NCBI RefSeq assembly: GCF_030655665.1
Contig: NZ_JAUSPQ010000008.1
Location: 372,001 to 436,000 of the forward strand
Direction of reading: 5' to 3'
DNA: 64,000 nucleotides
Source: Methanocorpusculum sp.
GTDB lineage: Archaea > Halobacteriota > Methanomicrobia > Methanomicrobiales > Methanocorpusculaceae
A program made the translations under genes and the position numbers. Below are positions 34,721-43,314 of the stretch, in pieces (within the stretch, counting starts at the first letter, position 1; every line of letters begins with the position of its first letter). The notes beneath the pieces were generated by a model, which saw only the letters and a list, made by a program, of their open reading frames with translations, was not told the DNA's origin and ran no database searches.

Positions 34721-35599
34721 ATGGATTTATCACTAATTCAAAAAGATATCCTTATTACTCTTATCTCGCTTTATCATCAATATTCGCATCCAATCAAGAG
34801 TGAGGTCATTGCCGATATCATCCGAAGAAACCCCGGAACGGTCAGAAATCAGATGCTCGCACTGAAAGTACTTGGATTAGTTGACGGCATTCCGGGTCCG
34901 AAAGGCGGATATCAGCCCACAGCGCGCGCATATTCTGAACTGAACGTATCTTCGGATTACTCTGAGAGTGAAGTAATGATCCAGAAAAACGGTGAGAAGG
35001 TTGAGGGGGTGCGCGTGAATGAGATCGCCTTTACTACACTCACGCATGCGGATCTTTGTCATGCCCTCATTAAAATCATCGGCAATGTGCGGGCGTTTGA
35101 TGTCGGCGACAAGATCACTATCGGACCGACCCCGGTAAACAAATTGCTGATCAAAGGTGAGGTGTTTGGAAAGGATGAGATCAACAGTGCCCTTCTGGTC
35201 TCGACCTCGGAGATGACCTCTCTGCCGAAAAAACAGATCCGGGAGTATATGAGTACACCGCTGATCTCGCTTGAGCCGGATATGACTCTTGCGTATGTGA
35301 TGAAGACCTTTCTCCAGAGACGGATCCACGGTGCGCCGGTTGTCGAGAACGGAACGCTTCTTGGGATCTTGACTCAAACCGATATTGTTTCGGCACTGGA
35401 TCGTGAGCTTCCCACAACGACCCTCATTTCTGAAGTGATGGTTACAAACGTGATAACGATGCCGATGGATATGCGGCTGTACGAAGTCATCAAACAGTTC
35501 AAGGAACAGGATGTTGGGAGAGTTATCGTTACTGAGGATGGAAAACCTGTGGGCATCCTGACCCATTCGGATATCATCCGGGTGTTTCCCTCTCTGTAA
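34721..35599 (+). CDS. HTH regulator with paired CBS domains
   Basis: A 292-residue protein. Residues 1-70 form a winged helix (HPIKSEVIADIIRRNPGTVR is the recognition part), the middle 70-165 is an unassigned alpha/beta domain, and two CBS motifs close the protein (YMSTPLISLEPDMTLAYV ... TQTDIVSAL; then VMVTNVITMPMDMRLYEV ... THSDIIRVF). CBS pairs usually bind adenosyl ligands such as AMP, ATP or SAM, so it is likely a ligand-responsive transcription regulator; the target is unknown. The ATG at 34721 gives the HTH start; the open frame upstream overlaps nog1 antisense. Confidence 0.88.
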   Translation: MDLSLIQKDILITLISLYHQYSHPIKSEVIADIIRRNPGTVRNQMLALKVLGLVDGIPGPKGGYQPTARAYSELNVSSDYSESEVMIQKNGEKVEGVRVNEIAFTTLTHADLCHALIKIIGNVRAFDVGDKITIGPTPVNKLLIKGEVFGKDEINSALLVSTSEMTSLPKKQIREYMSTPLISLEPDMTLAYVMKTFLQRRIHGAPVVENGTLLGILTQTDIVSALDRELPTTTLISEVMVTNVITMPMDMRLYEVIKQFKEQDVGRVIVTEDGKPVGILTHSDIIRVFPSL

Positions 35600-35657
35600 T
35601 GCGTAACTTATACAAACGGATAAATACTAGCTTGTCAAACTTAAAAGTTGATTAATC

Positions 35658-35909
35658 ATGCAGAGTGAGCAGTTTACCCATAATATCCGTAGAAAGCGCG
35701 TGATGAGTACCGATGGTAAGATCATCGGACAGATCAGGAACATTTCCTTTGATGCGCCGACCGGGCAGTTGAAGGCACTTCTCATCCGCCCTGATGCTGG
35801 TTTTGATGCGACCGGTTATAAACTCGAAAATGAGGCGATCACCTTGCCGTTTGAAGCAGTGAAGGACATAACGGACTTCATTGTGGTCGACAGGTATATG
35901 CTTCGCTGA
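35658..35909 (+). CDS. PRC-barrel domain protein
   Basis: An 83-residue protein consisting of a single PRC-barrel (RKRVMSTDGKIIGQIRNISFD ... LPFEAVKDITDFIVVD). Small single PRC-barrel proteins are abundant in euryarchaea; links to RNA processing or to a CdvB-independent cell division apparatus have been suggested for some. A TATA-like ggataaatac lies 35 bases ahead of the ATG. Confidence 0.88.
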   Translation: MQSEQFTHNIRRKRVMSTDGKIIGQIRNISFDAPTGQLKALLIRPDAGFDATGYKLENEAITLPFEAVKDITDFIVVDRYMLR

Positions 35910-35936
35910 ACGATCTCAATAACTCACTCAATTTTT

Positions 35937-36617
35937 TTAAAAGTATTTTCGGAGAGCGTCGGCTGTTCCTTCGCCGTACGTTTTGTCCATTACCATATCG
36001 GCGGCTTGTTTTGCTTCTGGAGAGGCGTTTGCCGGAGCAATTGAAATTCCGCCGAGTTTCAGCATCGACACATCGTTGACAGAGTCTCCCGCGACCAGAA
36101 AGTCTGCGGGAGTGAGTCCCATCAGCTCTGCCAGTTTTTCGAAGGCTGCACCTTTGGTGATGTCGGGGATCTGAAGGTGAATGGCAAATCCTGTGTCGAT
36201 GACGTTGACCGGCATGTCTTTGAGTATGTCTTTTATGATCTCGGTAGGAGCATCACGGGAAAATGCGATATCTGATTCCCGGTATTTGGGGCTGAAAAGA
36301 CGCAGTTCGTCACCTTTCGGCTGAAGTTCCGCTACGATCTTTTCATAGGCAGCACGACAGATTTCCTGGTTGCCGGCAATTTGTTTTCGGCCGAGATATC
36401 CCAGACGGTACACACCGCCGTTCTCGGCGATTACGGTCCCATCCGTTCCGATCATGTGGGAGAAGGCGTCCAGAAAACAGAGGGTGTTTCCTGATGCAAG
36501 TATGATCGGGATCCCATCATCGAGGATCCTGCGCATCTCATCGACAACTTCAGTCGAAAGTCTGCGGCGTTCGTCTGTTAAGGTTCCGTCAATATCGGTG
36601 ATGAATGCCTTGGGCAT
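35937..36617 (-). CDS. Phosphoglycolate phosphatase, archaeal HAD type
   Basis: A 226-residue HAD-superfamily phosphatase that hydrolyses 2-phosphoglycolate, possibly formed during repair of 3'-phosphoglycolate ends. Motif I DIDGTLTDE (nucleophile Asp8), motif II LASGN, and motif III/IV VAGDSVNDVSML are visible, with a small cap domain between. The start MPKAFITDIDGTLT at 36617 fits the family; the longer frame overlaps radA. It lies 19 bases downstream of radA on the same strand, so co-transcription is likely. Confidence 0.88.
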   Translation of the reverse strand: MPKAFITDIDGTLTDERRRLSTEVVDEMRRILDDGIPIILASGNTLCFLDAFSHMIGTDGTVIAENGGVYRLGYLGRKQIAGNQEICRAAYEKIVAELQPKGDELRLFSPKYRESDIAFSRDAPTEIIKDILKDMPVNVIDTGFAIHLQIPDITKGAAFEKLAELMGLTPADFLVAGDSVNDVSMLKLGGISIAPANASPEAKQAADMVMDKTYGEGTADALRKYF

Positions 36618-36636
36618 GATTAAAATAGTATTGGGG

Positions 36637-37626
36637 TCAGCAGGGTTTGATACCTGCGGTTTCGACCATGAACGTTGCTTCGCCGTCGGGGAGGTTTGGA
36701 CTGTCCACAAGTCTTGCAATACGTTTGCCGGCTTTACTCTTTCTGAGATACACGCGGTAGGTGGCATTATGTCCTACAATGTTTCCACCGATCGGTTTGG
36801 TCGGGTCGCCGAAGAGAAGGCCAGGGTTTGACATGACCTGATTTGTTACTAAGGCAACCGCATTCAGATCGTCGACCAGTTTGAAGAGGTCGTGCATGTG
36901 CCGGTTGAGTTTCTGCTGTCTTCCGGCAAGGGTCCCGCGGCCGGCATACTCTGACCGGAAGAGACTGGTCAGTGAATCGATGATGATGAGCTTGACCGGA
37001 AGGCCGGATGCCGTGAGCTCATTGGAGAGTTCGCGGGCAGCGTCGATCAGAAGCATCTGGTGATCTGAAGAGTGGGCGCGTGCCACGTGGATATTTGCCA
37101 GAAACTCGTCAGGCGTCGGAATGGTATATCCTTCCGGGAGATCTGCGAGTTCGAGCCCTTCTGCCATCTGCTCTATACGTTCGGGACGGAAGGTATTCTC
37201 GGTGTCGATGTAGAGGCAACTTCCGCCAAGTCCGCCAAGTTCCTGCGGGAGCTGGCAGTTTATCGCGAGCTGATGTGCGATCTGAGACTTTCCTGAACCA
37301 AATTCACCGTAGAGTTCGGTGATCGCCTGGGATTCAAGACCGCCGCCGAATAAATCATCGATCTCGGGGACAAGGACCTTCAGTTTGAGAATATCCTGTC
37401 TGCGTGCAAGGATATCTGTCCCGGTTTTGAATCCACCGATGTCGGCCATTTCCCGGGCAGCTTTGATGATTTTCTTTGTGGTGGACTCACCGAGTTCTGC
37501 CGCCTCAGCGAGATCAACCGGCGTAGCGGTCGCAATACTTTCGACGGTGATGTAGCCTGCATCACGGAGCCGGTCAGCTGTTGCCGGTCCGACTCCCGGG
37601 ATGTCTTCAATGTCAAGTGCTGTCAT
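36637..37626 (-). CDS. radA: DNA repair and recombination protein RadA
   Basis: Archaeal RecA/Rad51-family recombinase that polymerises on single-stranded DNA and drives strand exchange. The 329 residues start with a helix-hairpin-helix domain ([19 protein letters not shown]), then a polymerisation segment (GFKTGTDIL) and the ATPase core with Walker [10 protein letters not shown] and Walker [14 protein letters not shown] sits nine bases before the ATG. Its TATA box lies at 37677-37684 and is preceded by the same 22-bp element as the mrf promoter. Confidence 0.96.
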   Translation of the reverse strand: MTALDIEDIPGVGPATADRLRDAGYITVESIATATPVDLAEAAELGESTTKKIIKAAREMADIGGFKTGTDILARRQDILKLKVLVPEIDDLFGGGLESQAITELYGEFGSGKSQIAHQLAINCQLPQELGGLGGSCLYIDTENTFRPERIEQMAEGLELADLPEGYTIPTPDEFLANIHVARAHSSDHQMLLIDAARELSNELTASGLPVKLIIIDSLTSLFRSEYAGRGTLAGRQQKLNRHMHDLFKLVDDLNAVALVTNQVMSNPGLLFGDPTKPIGGNIVGHNATYRVYLRKSKAGKRIARLVDSPNLPDGEATFMVETAGIKPC

Positions 37627-37676
37627 ATCTTCTCTTACTCCTGTATTTCAGATATACTAATACATCAACACTGAGC

Positions 37677-37711
37677 CTTATAAACCCCTAACCGCGCGGT
37701 GCGATAATGCC
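37677..37711 (-). promoter_or_regulatory. radA promoter: TATA box plus 22-bp repair-gene element
   Basis: Read leftward, tttataagg (37677-37685) is the TATA box about 50 bases ahead of the radA start. The 22-bp element at 37690-37711 (core ccgcgcggtgcgataatg) lies about five bases upstream of it. It is base-for-base identical to 6797-6818 ahead of the mrf genes, in the same orientation. Confidence 0.65.
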
Positions 37712-37830
37712 CCGTGAACATCCAAAAATACCACTCTCACTCAGAGAGATGCCTTACCATTTTTTTCACTTCGCCCCGGAATTTTTACTGATCCGATATC
37801 CTTATACCCGTCTTTGACCCATGTATCGGT

Positions 37831-38016
37831 ATGGTAGAAAAAAATAACCCCGAATACAAAAACGCTCTTCTTGAAATGGCAGGCGAAATCGGAAATAATC
37901 CCCTTGTGAAGCCCATCATCGACCAGCTCGTCTATGATTTTATACGGTCTCCGGAATGCAAAAAGGCGTTTGGCGAATATGCCAAACGAAAGATCACCGA
38001 TAAACTCGGATTATAA
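37831..38016 (+). CDS. Hypothetical 61-residue helical protein
   Basis: A small, mostly helical and charged protein, with VKPIIDQLVYDFIRSPECKK in the middle. No family is recognised. It starts with ATG at 37831 and its last six bases overlap the end of the RPA gene on the other strand. It is divergent from radA, with about 205 bases between starts that also hold the radA control element, so it could share that control region. Confidence 0.6.
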   Translation: MVEKNNPEYKNALLEMAGEIGNNPLVKPIIDQLVYDFIRSPECKKAFGEYAKRKITDKLGL

Positions 38017-39285
38017 AAGAGATCCAAGCCTGTGAATGAGTGGGTCAGCATCGATAGGGTTTGATACGAGGTTTGTGACCTCTATCCGTCCATTTCGGCA
38101 GATCCCCTCGACATCAACAGTTGTCCCGGGAACCGGACTTTCATTGGTAAGTAGGATCCAGACCTCTTTTCCGTCATCAAGCGAAAGACCCTCGGGTCTT
38201 GGGATAATAATTCCGGTCAGGGAGACACTCTTTCCGGGGAGATTTATCGTTCTGATTGCCGACCCGCGGCCTACGGAGAGTTCCAGCTCCCCGTAACGGT
38301 TCAGCTTCGCGGCGGCATTAATCACCTGCACAGGGTCTCCCGGCAAAAACAACGCATCTGCCGCATCTCCCCATATAGCGACATTCACTCCGCTTTTCTT
38401 TGATGAGCTTTGGACGCTCACATTTCTCACACGTGATTCGGTCCCGCGTCGGGTGGTAAAGGTCCTGACATCGGAGACCGACGATACAATACCGGTCACA
38501 ACCGGATTTTGGCCCTCGGTCACATCGGCTGCATCCCGGGTGAGGGCTCCGATCTCATCAGGGAGGATGCGGATCTCTGCGGAGTCTGAGACAACATACT
38601 CAACGATGCCCTCATCCTCCTTTCTCTGCACTCCATCTATCGAGATGGATGCTCCCTCATCCACATCAGCAAACAGATCGGGGGCCCAGCAGACAAGCCG
38701 TGCCGTTCCGGAAGCATCCCCTATGATGAACTCCTGCACGAATGAGGGTGTCCCGTCACGACGAATGATCTCTCGTATCTCGGATGCCGCAAGGATCTTT
38801 GCCGTGAGGGGGGCGGCCATTACCTCGGACTTTGGTGGTTTTTTTGTCTCAACAATGGTCACATTGCTTTCCCGAAGGGCAAGACAGGTCACCTCCTTCT
38901 TTCCCGGGCGTGGCTTGGCGATCACTTCGATCACTGAGCCGACCTCCAACTCGGATGTGGCCTCTGCCCGATCGTCCCAGAGACTCATCGTCACCGTTCC
39001 TGTGGGGTCTCCGAGGACGACAGATGCTACAAGTCCCGGAGGTTCGCCTTCGCGGGTAAATTCACGCGGAGGTTTGATCTCGAGGATCTTGCCGAAAAAA
39101 GAGACGATAGAGGTCTGAGCAGACGGGATGTCGCCGATTTTTATATGGCTTCGTCCCAGCTCATCGACGACCAGCATTGCCGCCGTGACCTCGTCGACGA
39201 GGCCACCGAGAGACTCGGCTTTCTTTTCCACACGCTCATCGAACGCTTCTTTTGTGAGCAGGTCTGAGACGAGCGCGTAATGCAT
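38011..39285 (-). CDS. rpa: Replication protein A-like OB-fold protein
   Basis: A 424-residue single-stranded-DNA-binding protein with several OB-folds. OB segments can be seen at about residues 60-150 (GLVASVVLGDPTGTVTMSLWDD), 170-255 (VQEFIIGDASGTARLVCWAPD), and 270-355 (RVRNVSVQSSSKKSG ... VAIWGD), with a less clear fourth unit after them. No C-terminal zinc finger is visible. It protects ssDNA in replication and repair. It lies three bases after lysA, at the end of a dapL-lysA-rpa unit. Confidence 0.88.
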   Translation of the reverse strand: MHYALVSDLLTKEAFDERVEKKAESLGGLVDEVTAAMLVVDELGRSHIKIGDIPSAQTSIVSFFGKILEIKPPREFTREGEPPGLVASVVLGDPTGTVTMSLWDDRAEATSELEVGSVIEVIAKPRPGKKEVTCLALRESNVTIVETKKPPKSEVMAAPLTAKILAASEIREIIRRDGTPSFVQEFIIGDASGTARLVCWAPDLFADVDEGASISIDGVQRKEDEGIVEYVVSDSAEIRILPDEIGALTRDAADVTEGQNPVVTGIVSSVSDVRTFTTRRGTESRVRNVSVQSSSKKSGVNVAIWGDAADALFLPGDPVQVINAAAKLNRYGELELSVGRGSAIRTINLPGKSVSLTGIIIPRPEGLSLDDGKEVWILLTNESPVPGTTVDVEGICRNGRIEVTNLVSNPIDADPLIHRLGSLL

Positions 39286-39288
39286 TCC

Positions 39289-40590
39289 TTATTTCCTGTG
39301 CCAGGAAGGAGTGACGACGCAGCCGGTCATTTCCTCATAGGTTTCGGCACGGCGCATGAGTTCTGCCTTGTCGCCGTTTACTAAAACCTCGGGACACCGG
39401 GGACGCGAGTTGTACTGGGAAGACATGGCATATCCATAGGCTCCCGTATCCAAGACTGCGATGAGATCGCCGGCAACGACCGTGGGCAGAGCGCGGTCTG
39501 CCGCGAAAATATCTCCAGTTTCACAGATGGGGCCGGTAACCGTATAGGTTCCTTGTGCCGGCTGACCTGCTTTGTTGGCTACAACGACTTCATGCCAGGA
39601 GTCATACATCGCCGGACGGATCAGCAGGTTGAATCCTGCATCAACGTTCACGAAGGTCTTGTGGACCTTTTTCACGGAGTTGACTCGGGCCAGAAGGACC
39701 GTCGACTCGCCGACCATCCATCTTCCGGGCTCGACCCAGAATGCCGGGGAGATCCCTGCCTTTTTACATCCTTCAAGGAATACCGGCATTACGGCTGCCG
39801 CGTACTCTTCAGGGGTCGGGGCCTTGTCAACGGTTCCTTCACGGTGATACGGGATGCCAAGGCCTCCGCCGAAATCGACGAACTCGAGTTTTACGCCGAT
39901 CTTGGTGATCTCGTCGGCCACTTTCATGATGACTCCGCAGGCGATAGCAAAAGGTCCTACTTCGAGGATCTGGGAACCGATATGACAGTGCATGCCGACC
40001 GGGATCACATATTCCATGGAAAGGGCTTCACTGTATGCTTCCAGAATCATTTCGGCAGGGATGCCGAACTTGCTGTTTTTGATACCTGTGGCGATCTTTG
40101 GATGGGTCGGTACAACGATCTCGGGGTTCACGCGGAAACCGATCTTGACGGTCTTCTTCAACTCTTTCGAGATTGTATCGATCTGGCGAAGCTCATCGAC
40201 AGAGTCGACCGAGATTTTTATGCCCTTTTCGATCGCAGCACGAAGATCTGCTTCGGTCTTTGAACTGCCGTTAAAGAGAAGGATCTCTGCCGGGATGCCG
40301 GCTTCGAGGGCTGCACGCATCTCGCCGAGCGAGAAGACGTCTGCTCCTGCACCTTCGCGTGCAAGCGACTGGATGATCACTGGATTCTCATTTGCCTTTG
40401 CAGCATAGAGAAGCTGGACATTGTCTGTGTACTTCTTCAGTGCTGCTTCATAGCGTCTGAAGTTTCCGGTCACGTGATTTTCGTTCGTGACATACAGCGG
40501 GGTCCCGTACTTTTCTGCAAGGGCAACGCAGTCTGCGCCCCCGCAGAAAAGGTGACCTCCGCTGACTGAGAGTGATTCGGGAAGGTTCAT
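39289..40590 (-). CDS. lysA: Diaminopimelate decarboxylase
   Basis: PLP enzyme converting meso-diaminopimelate to lysine, the last step of the pathway. The 433 residues show the PLP-lysine stretch LLYAAKANENP, the glycine loop FVDFGGGLGIPYH, WVEPGRWMVGES, and the substrate/dimer motif CETGDIFAADR near the C-terminus. The length is typical. It begins one base after dapL and ends three bases before rpa. Confidence 0.96.
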   Translation of the reverse strand: MNLPESLSVSGGHLFCGGADCVALAEKYGTPLYVTNENHVTGNFRRYEAALKKYTDNVQLLYAAKANENPVIIQSLAREGAGADVFSLGEMRAALEAGIPAEILLFNGSSKTEADLRAAIEKGIKISVDSVDELRQIDTISKELKKTVKIGFRVNPEIVVPTHPKIATGIKNSKFGIPAEMILEAYSEALSMEYVIPVGMHCHIGSQILEVGPFAIACGVIMKVADEITKIGVKLEFVDFGGGLGIPYHREGTVDKAPTPEEYAAAVMPVFLEGCKKAGISPAFWVEPGRWMVGESTVLLARVNSVKKVHKTFVNVDAGFNLLIRPAMYDSWHEVVVANKAGQPAQGTYTVTGPICETGDIFAADRALPTVVAGDLIAVLDTGAYGYAMSSQYNSRPRCPEVLVNGDKAELMRRAETYEEMTGCVVTPSWHRK

Positions 40591-40591
40591 G

Positions 40592-41746
40592 TTATCCTCG
40601 GATACCGCATTCGTTCATGCGGACTATTGCTTCTTTGATTCTATCGACCGGGCGGGTAATGGCAAAGCGGATGTATCCTGCTCCGGATGTGCCGAATCCT
40701 GTACCTGGTGTAACAACGATTCCTGCCTCGTTGATCATTCTTGCAACGAACTCGACCGAGTCTGGGACCTTCATCCATACATAGAAGGAGGCTTTCGGTG
40801 AAGTTATTTCAAAACCAAGTGACCGAAGACCGGTGACAAGGGCGTCGCGGCGTTCCTGATACACAGCACAGGCCTGATCAACACAGTCCTGAGGTCCGGT
40901 AAGAGCAGTGATCGCAGCACGCTGGATCGCGTCGAATACACCTGAGTCGATGTTGGTTTTGACTCTGCCGAATGCCTCAATGAGACCAGCATTTCCAACA
41001 CACATACCGATACGCCAGCCGGTCATGTTATAGGTTTTGGAAAGTGAGTGGGTCTCAAGTCCGACATCCATGGCACCTTTTGCCTCAAGGAAGGAAGGTG
41101 ATTTGTAGCCGTCGAAGGAGATCTCCGAGTAGGCGTTGTCGTGGACGACAATGATGTCATTGTCCTTCGCAAATTCAACTGTCTCTTCGAAAAATTCCAT
41201 GGGGGCAACTGCTCCAGTCGGGTTGTTCGGGTACCCGATGAACATGAGTTTTGCACCTTTGAGAACATCCTTCGGGATAGCGGAGTAGTCCGGGAGGTAG
41301 TTGTTCTTCTCCAGAAGCGGCATTGGGTGGCATTTTCCCTCTGCAAAGAGCGTAGAGGTCTTGTAAACTGGGTATCCTGGATCGGACACTAGGACATAAT
41401 CTCCAGGATTCACGAATGCTTCTGGTATGTGAGCAATACCCTCTTTGGATCCGATCAGGGCAAGGACTTCTTTTTTCGGATCGAGCTTCACACCGAAACG
41501 TCTGTCATACCAAGTGGCTACTGCTTTTCGGTACTCAAGCATTCCCAGGTAATCGGGATAATGGTGCGTTGCAGGATCCCGAGCGGCTTCACATAACGCA
41601 TCAACAATATGCTTCGGCGTCGGTAAATCCGGGTCCCCCACACCAAGATCAATCAAATCAACACCCTCGGCACGCTTCTGTGCCTTCAATGCATCTATCT
41701 GGGCAAAAAGATACGGAGGTAAATTGTCAAGCCGTTTTGCATACAT
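40592..41746 (-). CDS. dapL: LL-diaminopimelate aminotransferase
   Basis: Class I/II aminotransferase that makes LL-diaminopimelate directly from tetrahydrodipicolinate, the DapL shortcut used by methanogens. The 384 residues have the N-terminal LPPYLFAQIDALKAQKRAEG, GVGDPDLPTP, YPNNPTGAVAP, and the PLP lysine motif HSLSKTYNMTGWRIG. The next gene encodes lysA, which supports the lysine role over other aminotransferases. No dapF epimerase is in the window. Confidence 0.94.
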   Translation of the reverse strand: MYAKRLDNLPPYLFAQIDALKAQKRAEGVDLIDLGVGDPDLPTPKHIVDALCEAARDPATHHYPDYLGMLEYRKAVATWYDRRFGVKLDPKKEVLALIGSKEGIAHIPEAFVNPGDYVLVSDPGYPVYKTSTLFAEGKCHPMPLLEKNNYLPDYSAIPKDVLKGAKLMFIGYPNNPTGAVAPMEFFEETVEFAKDNDIIVVHDNAYSEISFDGYKSPSFLEAKGAMDVGLETHSLSKTYNMTGWRIGMCVGNAGLIEAFGRVKTNIDSGVFDAIQRAAITALTGPQDCVDQACAVYQERRDALVTGLRSLGFEITSPKASFYVWMKVPDSVEFVARMINEAGIVVTPGTGFGTSGAGYIRFAITRPVDRIKEAIVRMNECGIRG

Positions 41747-41801
41747 CGCATTAATATTGAACGTGCAAATAAATTAAGACGTTTGTCGGTGTGAGTTCCT
41801 A

Positions 41802-41816
41802 TTGTTTGGCAAACAA
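41802..41816. promoter_or_regulatory. Palindrome upstream of dapL
   Basis: The 15-base inverted repeat ttgttt-ggc-aaacaa lies about 55-70 bases before the dapL start, upstream of an A/T-rich stretch that could serve as its TATA box (ttaatttattt near 41770). It could be an operator for the lysine operon. The regulator is unknown. Confidence 0.35.
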
Positions 41817-41985
41817 AGAAAAGAGTGTACAAACAGGGAATAATGCACGAAAGACGGGTGCCTTTTTTCAGGACATTATGATTAACTGAATCGACCGACA
41901 CAGGTGGGAAAAATTCGGTCAAACGACTCGAAAAAAGAAAAATGTGAGTTTGTGAGGTGTATTCTTGAGGGAGATACGTGAGACT

Positions 41986-42225
41986 TCAGGCCGAGGCGTG
42001 ACTCGGAGTTGCAGTCATCTTTGGCATGTAGATTGCCTGGCGTGCATCACGGAAGTTGAACTTCTCGATGATGAGACCATTTTCCTTCAGACGTCTGAGC
42101 GCATAACGGACCGTGCGTGGCGCAAGTCCTGTGCTTAAGACAATATCTTTGTGCGTCTGAGAACCGGTGCGTTCCAGTAATTGGAAGATCGTGAGACACG
42201 ACTTGGGCATGTTTGTTCTCTGCAT
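41986..42225 (-). CDS. Winged-helix transcription regulator, MarR-like
   Basis: A 79-residue protein, almost entirely a winged helix: LTIFQLLERTGSQTHKDIVL, then STGLAPRTVRYALRRLKENG (recognition helix) and EKFNFRDARQAIYMP (wing). Such one-domain regulators are common in Methanomicrobiales. The ATG at 42225 or 42210 could be the start. A TATA-like tattatatac just upstream implies a leaderless message. No target operator can be named. Confidence 0.82.
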   Translation of the reverse strand: MQRTNMPKSCLTIFQLLERTGSQTHKDIVLSTGLAPRTVRYALRRLKENGLIIEKFNFRDARQAIYMPKMTATPSHASA

Positions 42226-42339
42226 ACAAGATAATTGACTTAAAAGTATATAATAATTTCCTACACTTGTTCGTGATATTTTGAACCAACTGATGTTTTA
42301 CAGAATTATGTTCGAGACGTTTCGAACTAAAAACACCCC

Positions 42340-42777
42340 ATGACAAGCCCTTTTGGGGAAAACGGACCGCAGACGAAGATTAATCAGTTCCGGGTTACAT
42401 ACACACAAATCAGTATGCTTACCTGTCCTGAACGCCGCGCGGTAGGGATCATGATCGTCGTGATTCTGCTGCTTGCCGTACTGTATATTGGGACGATATA
42501 CCTGTTTCCGGACGGAGGCGCAGTCCCTTATCAGGATGACAGACAGGATGGAGCATTGGTCTATTTAGAGGGTTTCGTCCTTGATACAAAAATCACCAGT
42601 ACCGGCGGTCATCTGATCGTGAATGTCTCGGGCGTTGATGTATTCGTCCCAAATGGGGGCAGTGAACTCATTCTTTTGCCGGGAGATTATATCAGAGTGG
42701 TAGGAAAAGTTGACACCTATGCCGGAAAAAAGGAGATCGTCACAAACGGGATATCGGACATCAGGATACTGGTGTGA
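42340..42777 (+). CDS. Membrane-anchored OB-fold-like protein
   Basis: A 145-residue protein (or 120 from the ATG at 42415, MLTCPERRAVG) with one membrane helix (about 37-56, IMIVVILLLAVLYIGTIYLF) followed by a small beta domain: GFVLDTKITSTGGHLIVNVS ... ILLPGDYIRVVGKVDTYAGK. This resembles the OB-fold nucleic-acid-binding domains found in small archaeal proteins. The beta part would face outside if the helix is a signal anchor. Function unknown. Confidence 0.68.
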   Translation: MTSPFGENGPQTKINQFRVTYTQISMLTCPERRAVGIMIVVILLLAVLYIGTIYLFPDGGAVPYQDDRQDGALVYLEGFVLDTKITSTGGHLIVNVSGVDVFVPNGGSELILLPGDYIRVVGKVDTYAGKKEIVTNGISDIRILV

Positions 42778-42801
42778 TCTTAATATTTTCAACCGACATA
42801 C

Positions 42802-43212
42802 ATGACTGGTATGACAGATCTTCCCGAACCAGGTGAACTGATCGATCTGCTGAAACTCCGGGAGATCCGGCAGCGTGACCGGATCAATGTGTATCTCTAC
42901 ATGGATGAAGAGATCGCAAAGACCTCGAATGTCATGGATGATGTGGATAAATACCGGATGGTCGATCCGGATTACCGGCCGGTCCTTGAGATCGAGGATT
43001 GGTTGAAAAATATGCAGAAGCATATGAAACAGATCGAAGGTCCGGGAGCAAACGTTGAAAAAATGTTGAAAGAACAGCCGCTCACCGCAGAGATCCTGGA
43101 GACCGGGACGATGCAGACTGCTGTCGGCCCGCGTGGATATATCAAAGCCCTCCTTCCCTATCTTGATGAAATGGAAGAGATGGAGGTCAGGGAAGCGAAG
43201 GGATTCAAATAA
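42802..43212 (+). CDS. Hypothetical protein, highly charged
   Basis: A 136-residue protein (133 from the ATG at 42811). It is rich in Asp, Glu, Lys and Met, with predicted helices (ELIDLLKLREIRQRDRINVY; EIEDWLKNMQKHMKQIEG) and no membrane segment or signal. No family is recognised. It lies 24 bases after the membrane-anchored gene in the same direction, so the two may be one unit. Confidence 0.65.
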   Translation: MTGMTDLPEPGELIDLLKLREIRQRDRINVYLYMDEEIAKTSNVMDDVDKYRMVDPDYRPVLEIEDWLKNMQKHMKQIEGPGANVEKMLKEQPLTAEILETGTMQTAVGPRGYIKALLPYLDEMEEMEVREAKGFK

Positions 43213-43314
43213 ATATGTGGGATCGGGTCTCTAATCAGACCCGCCATCTCGTTCACGGCAACTTCACATTGATCTGATACTTGTAATATTATTTCATCGT
43301 TGGATATGTCGTGG

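Noticed and set aside
38453-39118. 221-codon plus-strand frame inside the RPA gene
   Set aside because: Antisense shadow of the OB-fold gene, with low-complexity Ser/Thr/Pro composition.
39553-40263. 236-codon plus-strand frame inside lysA
   Set aside because: Antisense shadow with no recognisable motif; lysA is well supported.
42430-42450. A further ccgcgcggt in the coding region of the membrane-anchored OB protein
   Set aside because: Only nine bases match the repair-gene element, the rest differ, and it is inside a coding frame, so it is not counted as a third copy.
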